From: Methylosinus trichosporium OB3b | Lineage (GTDB): Bacteria; Pseudomonadota; Alphaproteobacteria; Rhizobiales; Beijerinckiaceae | Assembly (NCBI RefSeq): GCF_002752655.1 | Contig: NZ_CP023737.1 | Location: 2,814,001 to 2,878,000, forward strand | Direction of reading: 5' to 3' | DNA length: 64,000 nt | Shown: piece by piece, positions 40,266 to 47,822 of the stretch | Numbering within the stretch: position 1 is the stretch's first letter | Layout: every line of letters begins with the position of its first letter | Program-made: the position numbers and the translations under genes | Notes under the pieces: model-generated | What the model was told of the DNA's origin: nothing | Database searches by the model: none | What the model saw: the letters and a program-made list of their open reading frames with translations, nothing else

Positions 40266-41611
40266 CTATCGATTTTCTTCGGCTCATTGTCGCCGATCGA
40301 GCGCTTCTCGCCCTTGGCGGTTTTGGCGGGCCCATGCGGCTTCGCAGCGGAGGTTTTGGCGGCGTGCGACTCTGCGGCGTGCGACTTGGCCGTCGGGGCC
40401 TTGGCGTGGGCGACGGCCTTGTGTGCGACGGGGCGGCGCAGCGACAGCGCATCCGGCGCCGGCCGGCCGATCGGCGAGGCGCGCAGCGCCGGCTTCTCGG
40501 GCGCGAAGGCGGTGATGGTGGTGGGCGAGCCGACCGGCGAGCCCGGATCGCGCGGGCCCGCTACAGGGCCGTCATAGCCTGGCTCGCGGCCGAGACGCAC
40601 CGGCGTCGGCTCGACATGGGCCCGCGGCAATTGCGCGATGGCCTTCACATCGACAGCCTCGGTCTCGCCGTTCTCATGCGGAATGGCGATGGTCATCTCC
40701 TCGACCTCGGCCATATATTCGGCGCTGGCCTTGCCACGATGATGACAGACGCTGTCGCGCATGTCCGGCGCCGGCGCGACGCCGGAGCTCGGCAGCGCCG
40801 CGAGAGCGCCGGCGGGCGAGCCGCTGGTGAAGGCCTTGTCCAAGAGCGAGGCGGCCTTGGCGGTGCGCGCCGCCCCGGAGGGCGCGCCGAGCACGACGGC
40901 GATCAGCTTCTGCCCGCCATGCGTGGCGCTGGCGACGAGATTATAGCCGGCGGGGCAGGTGAAGCCGGTCTTCATGCCGTCGGCGCCCGGATAGCGGCCG
41001 AGCAGCCCGTTATGGGTCGGATGAATCTGGCTGCCGAACTTCATCGCCCCGATATTGTAGAAGCCTGCCGACTCCGGAAACTCGACCAGCAGCGCGCGGC
41101 CGAGCAGAGCGAGATCGCGCGCCGAGGTGACCTGCCGATCGTCCGGCAGGCCATTGGGATTGACCCAATAGGATTCGCGCATGCCGAGCCGCGCCGAGGC
41201 GCGGTTCATCTCGTCGGCGAAGGCCTCGACCGAGCCGGAAACCCCTTCCGCTATGGTGACGGCGACGTCATTGGCCGATTTCACCATCAGCATGACCAGC
41301 GCATTGCGCAAAGTCACCTCCGAGCCCGGCGGAAAGCCCATCTTGGAGGGCGCCATCGACGTCGCGCGCGGCGAGACGACGAGCGGCGTGTCATAAGAGA
41401 GACGCCCCGACCGCACGGCGTCGAGCGCGACATAGACGGTCATCAGCTTGGTGAGCGAGGCGGGATACCAGGACTGCGTCGGCTGCTCCTGCTCGAGGAT
41501 CTGCCCGGAGGCGACGTCGATCACCACCGACGGCGCCGCCTGCGCCGCAGCGGCGGCGCCGCTGGCGAAAAGGGCGTAGACGAAACGGCGGATCTGTCTC
41601 GTGCGCATCAT
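40262..41611 (-). CDS. D-alanyl-D-alanine carboxypeptidase (PBP5/DacA-type)
   Basis: A 449-residue exported serine peptidase: signal peptide to about residue 25 (AAAAQAA), S-x-x-K as SLTK in PASLTKLMTVYVALDAV, S-x-N as SAND, and KTG in GADGMKTGFTCPAGYNL. The enzyme trims D-Ala from peptidoglycan stems. After the catalytic domain comes a low-complexity tail rich in Ala, Lys, His and Pro (about the last 100 residues) that likely binds the wall or membrane. The two consecutive ATG codons after AGAGGAAC are the likely start; the frame extends further upstream without signal-peptide features. It is coupled to the CobW-like gene, suggesting a metal-dependent link. Confidence 0.9.
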   Translation of the reverse strand: MMRTRQIRRFVYALFASGAAAAAQAAPSVVIDVASGQILEQEQPTQSWYPASLTKLMTVYVALDAVRSGRLSYDTPLVVSPRATSMAPSKMGFPPGSEVTLRNALVMLMVKSANDVAVTIAEGVSGSVEAFADEMNRASARLGMRESYWVNPNGLPDDRQVTSARDLALLGRALLVEFPESAGFYNIGAMKFGSQIHPTHNGLLGRYPGADGMKTGFTCPAGYNLVASATHGGQKLIAVVLGAPSGAARTAKAASLLDKAFTSGSPAGALAALPSSGVAPAPDMRDSVCHHRGKASAEYMAEVEEMTIAIPHENGETEAVDVKAIAQLPRAHVEPTPVRLGREPGYDGPVAGPRDPGSPVGSPTTITAFAPEKPALRASPIGRPAPDALSLRRPVAHKAVAHAKAPTAKSHAAESHAAKTSAAKPHGPAKTAKGEKRSIGDNEPKKIDR

Positions 41612-41823
41612 GTTCCTCTGCCCGGCCGAGGGTGGGCGCCCGGCCGGCCGCGGTGCGGATCGGACCATAATCCCGATCACCGAATGGTCCAAATAGGGAC
41701 GAAATGTGGCGCGACTCGTGGCGCGGAAGCTGGAGAGGGGGGCGATTTGCGAGTTATCGACAAGGGTTAGTACGCCCGAGCGCGCAAATTGTCGCGATCG
41801 GGCGGGCGCGAGCGCTCTGCGGA

Positions 41824-41877
41824 AAGCGTTCTAGCGTTCTTTTGTTTGAGCGAATTCTCATCGATCGAACGATTCTA
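41824..41877 (-). repeat. Palindromic repeat, copy C, supplying a stop codon
   Basis: The minus strand shows TAGAATCGTTCGATCGATGA, then GAATTCGCTCAAACAAAAGAA, nearly identical to the middle of the NRPS-internal copy. The leading TAG is the stop of the TonB-C-like gene. Confidence 0.65.
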
Positions 41878-42249
41878 ATGGAAACGAAAGCTCTGCTCGA
41901 AGGAGCGGCACTGTCTCTCGACGGATTCGGGCGGCGGCGGCAGCTTCAGCGCGGTGATGACGCCGGCGGCGACCAGCGCCTGAGCGTTGTTCTCGAATTT
42001 GGAGAAGTCGACCTTGGTGATGCGCCCGGCGTAATCGACGACGAAGCGCATGATGACGGTCCCGGGCCCGAGGGCCAGACGCGGGGTGCGCTCGCGCAGC
42101 TGACGAATGACGATCTGCCGCCATTGTTTCTCCTCCGGATCGACGCCGCATTGCACGGGCTTCTCCGGCCCGCCGAAGCCGAACAGGGATTGCGCGAGAA
42201 CGGTGTGGGGGAGGGCGATCAGGACCGCTGAAAAAATTGCCGCTTTCAT
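41875..42249 (-). CDS. Secreted TonB C-terminal-like protein
   Basis: A 124-residue exported protein: signal peptide (about 1-19, ending VLA), then a domain with RQLRERTPRLALGPGTVIMRFVVD and YAGRITKVDFSKFENNAQALVAAGVI, which follows the TonB C-terminal/energy-transducer beta-alpha-beta pattern (V-x-F-x-V-D-x-x-G-x-I). It lacks the N-terminal membrane anchor and Pro-rich linker of true TonB, so it is a free periplasmic domain of unknown role. The ATG after a short leader is chosen; upstream frame residues are not conserved. Confidence 0.6.
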   Translation of the reverse strand: MKAAIFSAVLIALPHTVLAQSLFGFGGPEKPVQCGVDPEEKQWRQIVIRQLRERTPRLALGPGTVIMRFVVDYAGRITKVDFSKFENNAQALVAAGVITALKLPPPPESVERQCRSFEQSFRFH

Positions 42250-42349
42250 GATGTGTGGCTCGAATGGCTGGTTGCGAAGAGGACGGGCGCGATGCGGCGA
42301 TGCTAGCCGAAGCGGGCGCGGCGTGTCGAGAGCTCGGCGGTGAGGAGGA

Positions 42350-43099
42350 GTGGCCCGCGAGGCGAGCGGCGCGCCGCATGAGATCGTCAATGCGGCGAAC
42401 GCCCGCGTGTGGTTCTGGGACCACGACCCGTTCGGCAATGGCACGCCGACGGCGGCCGCGGGTTTCTCGCACGACCTGCGCTTCCCGGGCCAGATCTACG
42501 ATTCCGAGACGCGCCTGCACAATAACGGGTTCCGCGACTATTCCCCGACCCACGGCCGCTATGTCGAGAGCGACCCCATCGGGCTGGCGGGCGGGATCAA
42601 CACATATGCGTATGCCGGCAACAATCCAGTCAATGCGATCGATCCGTTGGGGTTGGACCCAGAGAGCAAGGACGATGCGGAAGCGTTGCCGAAGATAGAT
42701 ATAGCCGGGCAGCCGCCGACGCCGAAGCCCAAAGTCTCTGGAACGGCCTCACCGCCATGGCTGCAGTGCTTTGCTGCTTGTGTCAGCGACCACTATGATC
42801 TCGGAGGTATCGCCACACGCGCTGGTCTCCTCGCAGGCTCAGCGCCCATCCCGAAGTCGATGCTCGGTTTGCCGGTTGTGGGAAAAGCCAGTCCCAATAC
42901 CAACCCGATCAGCTATCTTGGATTCTTATTGGGCGAATCCGAGCCTCGACTTCCCTATCGTGTCCTCGGCACCACCCGCGTGTTCGGTATCATGGGTCGA
43001 GCCGTGCCGTTTGTTGGGGTGGGATTCGCCGCTTATGACGTTATCTCAATCGGTATTTGTACCGCTGGATGTGGCGGCTTTGCGGGCGAAGGGAGGTAA
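42350..43099 (+). pseudogene. Orphan C-terminal RHS fragment with variable tip
   Basis: A frame of 249 codons that opens with GTG immediately after an in-frame TGA (42341-42343). It contains the end of an RHS core: LRFPGQIYDSETRLHNNGFRDYSPTHGRYVESDPIGLAGGINTYAYAGNNPVNAIDPLGL, here only cited by its landmarks YDSET and DPIGLAGG, followed by a variable 145-residue tip with a hydrophobic, Gly-rich region. Full RHS proteins are over 1000 residues, so this is a displaced tip, as found in RHS loci that swap toxin ends. The tip resembles no toxin I recognise. AGGAGG lies just before the GTG, so expression is possible. Confidence 0.65.
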
Positions 43100-43101
43100 A
43101 C

Positions 43102-43341
43102 ATGAAACAAAACCTTGAGGACGAAGTTTTCGCCGTCCTGAGAACGCTGACGCCGCGCGGTACAACCATTGAGCGATCGCACCGGATTCTTGACGATCTC
43201 AAGCTACTCTCTGACGATGCGACCGCAATGGCGTTGGACCTCGAACGGAAGCTCAAAGTCCGGGTGCCGAGTGCGGAATGGGCAACGGTCGTCACCGTGG
43301 GCGACGTCGTCGATCTTCTGCAACGACATTTGAGAGAGTAG
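43102..43341 (+). CDS. Acyl-carrier-protein-like small protein next to an RHS tip
   Basis: A 79-residue helical protein with a fold pattern of an acyl carrier protein: helix 1 LEDEVFAVLRTLTP, LDDLKLLSDDATAMALDLERKLKVRVPSAEW and a final TVGDVVDLLQRHL. The phosphopantetheine serine of the DSL motif is not in place (the segment reads SDDATAM), so it is probably not a working carrier. It begins 3 bp after the RHS tip stop with a strong GGGAGG site, the position usually held by an immunity gene. The immunity role is inferred from location. Confidence 0.6.
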   Translation: MKQNLEDEVFAVLRTLTPRGTTIERSHRILDDLKLLSDDATAMALDLERKLKVRVPSAEWATVVTVGDVVDLLQRHLRE

Positions 43342-43378
43342 CCGGTTCCCTCGTCCCCGTGTGCTGCTCCCGGATTCG

Positions 43379-43401
43379 ATTACAGTGACAGGATACGAAT
43401 T
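43379..43401. repeat. 23-bp repeat, copy 1
   Basis: ATTACAGTGACAGGATACGA plus ATT. One of three direct copies (others 43548-43570 and 43598-43620) around fragments of a REP-associated transposase. Confidence 0.75.
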
Positions 43402-43417
43402 ACATAACTCTCGGTGC

Positions 43418-43597
43418 ATGCGGGCGCGCATTGCTCGCATCACTGTTTCAGTACTGCCGCATCATGTCACCCAACGTGGCAACCGGCGGAAGCCGCCGTT
43501 CGTCGAGCGCGGGGACAGAGCCGGGAATTACGGGGAATTACGGTGGAATTACGGTGACAGGATACGAATTGCGCAGTTTTCCAGCAATTCTAAATGA
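43418..43597 (+). pseudogene. REP-associated tyrosine transposase, N-terminal fragment
   Basis: The first 32 codons read RARIARITVSVLPHHVTQRG and NRRKPPFVERGD, the conserved N-terminus of RAYT (IS200-like Y1 transposase relatives). The frame then runs into the 23-bp repeats and loses similarity, so only the first part is genuine. Confidence 0.65.
43548..43570. repeat. 23-bp repeat, copy 2
   Basis: ATTACGGTGACAGGATACGA plus ATT; preceded by two shorter GGAATTACGG repeats. Confidence 0.75.
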
Positions 43598-43620
43598 ATT
43601 ACGGTGACATGATATGAATT
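43598..43620. repeat. 23-bp repeat, copy 3
   Basis: ATTACGGTGACATGATATGA plus ATT, with two changes relative to copy 2. Confidence 0.7.
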
Positions 43621-43652
43621 GCTAAATTATTCGGGGAGCGCGACAAGAGTCC

Positions 43653-44057
43653 GTGGCTCGTCTTTCCTGCATCGCCATTCCGGGTCTGCCGCATCACGTG
43701 ACGCAGCGCGGCGCCCGGCGGCAGGCGTTGCTCACGCAGGCGGGCGACTATGCGCTCTACCGCCCGACCTCATGGCCGAGTGCTGCGAGGCGAATGCGGC
43801 ATCCTGCTGGGCTTATCGCCTCATGCCCAACCACATTCATCTCGTCCTCGCGCCGCAAACTCCGGAAGGGCTCTCGCGCGCCGTCGGCGAGGCGCATCGG
43901 CGCTGGACGAGACGCATCTTCTCGCGGCGCTGCGGCTGCGCTCCCTCGCCTTCCTGTGCGCGCTCGGCTGGCTTTCGCTCCCGAGCGCTGGCCGCATGCG
44001 AGCGTGGCGGCGCATCTTGCCGGCCGCCCGGCCGGACCTGCGGCCGGCGCCTCGTAG
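43653..44057 (+). pseudogene. REP-associated tyrosine transposase, frameshifted and internally deleted
   Basis: A second, longer RAYT remnant: ARLSCIAIPGLPHHVTQRG then QALLTQAGDYALYR in one frame; after a 2-nt shift near 43760 the match continues in another frame with DLMAECCEANAASCWAYRLMPNHIHLVLAPQTPEGL, cited by landmarks LMPNHIHLV (the HUH-type metal site); a C-terminal WPHASVAAHLAG block is back in the first frame. The central Tyr region is missing. The enzyme would have mobilised REP hairpins. Its 3' end abuts the DUF6481-like gene. Confidence 0.75.
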
Positions 44058-44073
44058 GCGTCGTGGCGGCCGA

Positions 44074-44439
44074 CTATTTTCGGGCCTTTCGCGCCGCATA
44101 GCGGGCGTCTCTGGCGGCCTTGCGTTCGGCCGCCGCAGCAAGGTCGCGCTCGGCCTGCTCGGCGGCTCGCGCGTCGCGTTCGGCCTGTTCGGCTTTCAGA
44201 GCCGCTTCCTGCGCGGCCAATTCTTCCGCCGCGCGGGCTTCCGCGGCCAGCCGGGCGGCGTCGCGTTCGGCGGCTCGCACGTCACGCGCGGCGTTGATCG
44301 CCTGCCGGGCCATCAGCCGTTCGGCCGCGCCTTCGTTGATCTTGGCGGTCAAGGCCCGGACTCTTTCCAGCTCTGCTTTCTTTGCCGTTTCTGCGGCGGT
44401 TCGCCGCTCGTTGAAGTTGGCGTTCTTGAAAAATGTCAT
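44074..44439 (-). CDS. DUF6481-like charged coiled-coil protein
   Basis: A 121-residue protein, almost wholly alpha-helical and rich in Ala, Glu, Lys and Arg (ARDVRAAERDAARLAAEARA and similar), ending AARDARYAARKARK. The start TFFKNANFNERRTAAETAKKAELE and the overall layout match the DUF6481 family widespread in alphaproteobacteria. Function unknown; possibly nucleic-acid binding or stress-related. The ATG is well placed; a long open frame upstream on this strand is antisense-type noise within the pump gene. Confidence 0.75.
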   Translation of the reverse strand: MTFFKNANFNERRTAAETAKKAELERVRALTAKINEGAAERLMARQAINAARDVRAAERDAARLAAEARAAEELAAQEAALKAEQAERDARAAEQAERDLAAAAERKAARDARYAARKARK

Positions 44440-44567
44440 TCCTTGCTCGCCTCGCTGACTTGGATTGGTTTCACTGCGTTCGAGACATTTAGTGCATCTC
44501 GCTCGCTGGACAAAGCGCCGCCACAGGGTCTCGCGCCGTTCCCGGCGGCGGACCGCCCGGGCCTTCG

Positions 44568-47500
44568 TCACCGAATGCGAGAACGCCATCGCCGCTTCGA
44601 CCAGCGACGGAACTCCTCGAGATAGAGATAGACGACCGGCGTGGTGTAGAGCGTGAGCAGCTGGCTGAAGATCAATCCTCCGACGATGGCGACGCCCAAG
44701 GGGCGGCGAAGCTCGCCGCCGTCGCCGAAGGTCAGCGCCAAGGGTATGGCGCCGAAGATCGCCGCCATTGTCGTCATCATGATGGGGCGAAACCGCATCA
44801 TGCCGGCGCGAAAGATCGCTTCGCGCGGCGCGAGCCGCTGCGCGCGCTGCGCCTCCAACGCGAAGTCGATCATCATGATCGCGTTCTTCTTCACGATGCC
44901 GATGAGCAGGATCACGCCGATGAGCGCGACGACGCTGAAATCCATGCCGAACAGCATCAGCGCCAGCACCGCGCCGACGCCCGCCGAGGGGAGAGTCGAC
45001 AGAATCGTGACCGGGTGAACGAGGCTCTCGTAGAGAATTCCCAGCACGATATAGACGATCACGAAGGCTCCCGCGACCAGCCAGCCCTCCTTGGCGAGCG
45101 AATCTTCGAAGGCGCGCGCCGTGCCTGCGAGGGCGCCGTGAATCGTCCCGGGCATATGGAGCTCGGCCGTGATCCGGCGAATTTCGTCGCTCGCCTCGCC
45201 GAGCGTCGCGCCCGGACGGAGATTGAACGAGATGGTGACGGCGGCGAAGAGCCCTTGATGATTGACAACGGTCGACGCCCCGCCCGAACCGAAATGGCCG
45301 AAGGCGGCGAGCGCCGCCATCGTCTCGCGCCGCGTGGCCACCGCCGCGCCGGCCGAAGCCGGTCCTCGGGACGTCGTGGCCAGAGCGTTGGTCGCCATAT
45401 TGCGCGCCGATTCGCTCGCGGCCCGTTCCGCATCGCGCATCGAATGTCCCGATGACAGTTTCGACACCGTGCCGGGAGCGGCGTTGCTGACCGCCGTGCC
45501 GCTCGGCGCGCCGCCCGACGCGGCGACATAGAGATCGTTCAATATGTCGGGGTCTTGCCAATAGCGCGGCGCGACCTCCATCACGACATGCGATTGAGTG
45601 ATCGGCCCATAGATCACCGACGCCTGACGTTGGCCGAAAGCGTCATAGAGCACGTCGTCGACCTGCTTCATCGTCACGCCGAGCTGCGACGCCCGGTCGC
45701 GGTCGATCACGACGCGCGTCTCCTGGCCTTTGCGCTGCGCGTCGGAATTGACGTCGGTCAGCGCCGTGCTCTGGCGCAGCGCCGCGACGAGACGCGGCGC
45801 GAAACGATGAAGCTCGTCGGTATTCTCTCCATAGAGCGTGAACTGATATTGCGCATTGCTCGCTCGGCCGCCGACCCGGAACTCCTGAACGGACTGCAAG
45901 AACAATTGCGCTCCGGCCACCTTCGCGAGCTTGCCGCGCAAGCGTCCGATGACCTCGTCCGCGCTCGCGTCGCGCCGATCCCGCGGCTTCAGATCGACGA
46001 ACACCTGGCCGGTGTTCGGCCGGCCGCTGCCGGAGCCCACGCCTCCGGCGACGCCGGCGACCGCGGGATCACTCTGAATGATCGCCTCGAATTGCGCGAG
46101 CTTGCGTCGCATCGATTCGAAGGAGGCGCTTTCGTCCGCCACGATCATGCCGGCCAGACGGCCGGTGTCCTGCTGCGGAAAGAACCCTTTCGGAATGATC
46201 GAGAACAGCCAATAGTTCGCGCCGATCGTCGCGAGCAGGATCGCGAGGACGAGCCGGCCGTGACGCAAGGCCCAGTCGAGCGTCCGACCATATCCGCGCA
46301 GAAGCGGGGCCACGACATCGAACCGCGGCGCCGAATGAGCAGAGCGCCTTTTCGACAAGACCGCGCACAACATGGGCGTCGTCGTGAGCGACAGAACCAG
46401 CGAGACCAGCACGGCCAGCGACAGAGTGACGGCGAATTCGCGGAACAAGCGTCCGAGCAGTCCGCCCATCAGCAGAATCGGCGTGAACACCGCGATCAGC
46501 GAGACGCTGATCGCGGTCACCGTGAAGGCGACCTCGCGCGCGCCGCGCACGGCCGCTTCGACGCATCCCATGCCGGCTTCGATGTGACGCTGAATGTTTT
46601 CCTGAACGACGATCGCGTCGTCGACCACGAAGCCGGCGGCGACGATCAGCGCCATCAGCGAGAAATTGTTCAAGCTCATGCCTGCGAGCCAGATGGCGCC
46701 GAAGGTCCCGATGATCGACGCGGTTATCGCGACTGTCGGAATGAGCGTCGCGCGAAGGTCGCGCAGAAAGGCGAAGACGATCAGCGTCACCAGCAGAACG
46801 GCGACGACGAGCGCCGTCTCGGTTTCGCGCAAGGACGCCCGAATGGTGTTGCTGCGATCGGATTTGAGCGCCAGATCGATCGTGCTCGGCAAGGCGGCCT
46901 CGAGCAGCGGCATCTCGTTCTTGATGCGATCGACCGTCTCGATGACGTTCGATCCCGGCTGGCGAAACACATAGACGGCGACCGACCGCTCGCCGTTCAT
47001 GAGCGCTTCATTGCGCACATCCTCCACCGAATCGACGACCTCTGCGATCTCCTCGAGACGTAGAGGCGCGCCGTTGCGATAGGCCACGACCAGCGATCGA
47101 TAATCGCTCGCCCGTGTCGCGCGATCATTGGCGTAGATCTGGAAACGTCGCTCGCTGTCGACGATCTCGCCCTTTGGACTATTGGCGTTGGCCGACGCCA
47201 GAGCGGCGCGAATATCCTCGAGGCCGACGCCATATTGCGCGAGCGCTTTCGGATCGAGCTCGACGCGCACGGCGGGCGCACTCGATCCGCCGACGAGGAC
47301 CTGGCCGACGCCCTCGAGCCGAGACAATCTCTGCTGCAGAATATCGCTCGCGAGCTCGTACAAGCGGCTCGGCGCGAGCGTCTTCGAGGCCAAGGTGAGA
47401 ATGACGAGCGGCGCGTCGGCGGGATTGGTCTTGCGATAGGACGGCCGCATATGGAGCGTCGCAGGCAGATCGGCGCGGGCCGCATCGATCGCCGCCTGAA

Positions 47501-47822
47501 CGTCGCGCGCGGCGCCGTCGATGTCGCGATCTATGTCGAATTGCAGAACGATGCGCGTCTGTCCGAGGCTGCTCGCGGAGGTCATCTCCGTCACATGCGC
47601 GATCTGGCCGAGCCGCCGCTCGAGCGGCGCGGCGATGCTGGTCGCCATGATCTCCGGCCCGGCGCCGGGGAGCTGCGCCGACACCACGATCGTCGGAAAA
47701 TCGACTTGCGGAAGCGGCGCGACGGGCAGATCGAGAAAGGCGAGCGCGCCGGCCAGCACGATCCCGATCGTGATGAGAATCGTGCCGATCGGACGCATGA
47801 CGAAGATGGCCGAAAAGCTCAT
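44568..47822 (-). CDS. RND efflux pump subunit, MdtC-like
   Basis: A 1084-residue inner-membrane RND transporter: FVMRPIGTILITIGIVLAGALAFLDLPVAPLPQVDFPTI at the N-terminus is represented by its landmarks PIGTILI and LPQVDFPTI; helix 4 carries FVVDDAIVVQENI with the proton-relay aspartates; GFFPQQDTGRL and LIGIVKKNAIMMIDFAL follow. It is about 60 residues longer than MdtC because of an Ala/Ser/Gly-rich insert near residues 775-845. It overlaps the upstream RND gene by 4 bp; MdtB- and MdtC-like subunits form mixed trimers that export drugs, bile salts or metabolites. Confidence 0.92.
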   Translation of the reverse strand: MSFSAIFVMRPIGTILITIGIVLAGALAFLDLPVAPLPQVDFPTIVVSAQLPGAGPEIMATSIAAPLERRLGQIAHVTEMTSASSLGQTRIVLQFDIDRDIDGAARDVQAAIDAARADLPATLHMRPSYRKTNPADAPLVILTLASKTLAPSRLYELASDILQQRLSRLEGVGQVLVGGSSAPAVRVELDPKALAQYGVGLEDIRAALASANANSPKGEIVDSERRFQIYANDRATRASDYRSLVVAYRNGAPLRLEEIAEVVDSVEDVRNEALMNGERSVAVYVFRQPGSNVIETVDRIKNEMPLLEAALPSTIDLALKSDRSNTIRASLRETETALVVAVLLVTLIVFAFLRDLRATLIPTVAITASIIGTFGAIWLAGMSLNNFSLMALIVAAGFVVDDAIVVQENIQRHIEAGMGCVEAAVRGAREVAFTVTAISVSLIAVFTPILLMGGLLGRLFREFAVTLSLAVLVSLVLSLTTTPMLCAVLSKRRSAHSAPRFDVVAPLLRGYGRTLDWALRHGRLVLAILLATIGANYWLFSIIPKGFFPQQDTGRLAGMIVADESASFESMRRKLAQFEAIIQSDPAVAGVAGGVGSGSGRPNTGQVFVDLKPRDRRDASADEVIGRLRGKLAKVAGAQLFLQSVQEFRVGGRASNAQYQFTLYGENTDELHRFAPRLVAALRQSTALTDVNSDAQRKGQETRVVIDRDRASQLGVTMKQVDDVLYDAFGQRQASVIYGPITQSHVVMEVAPRYWQDPDILNDLYVAASGGAPSGTAVSNAAPGTVSKLSSGHSMRDAERAASESARNMATNALATTSRGPASAGAAVATRRETMAALAAFGHFGSGGASTVVNHQGLFAAVTISFNLRPGATLGEASDEIRRITAELHMPGTIHGALAGTARAFEDSLAKEGWLVAGAFVIVYIVLGILYESLVHPVTILSTLPSAGVGAVLALMLFGMDFSVVALIGVILLIGIVKKNAIMMIDFALEAQRAQRLAPREAIFRAGMMRFRPIMMTTMAAIFGAIPLALTFGDGGELRRPLGVAIVGGLIFSQLLTLYTTPVVYLYLEEFRRWSKRRWRSRIR

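Noticed and set aside
43379..43620. CRISPR array
   Set aside because: The three 23-bp repeats are unevenly spaced (146 and 27 bp between copies) and no cas gene is near; they fit transposon-associated repeats.
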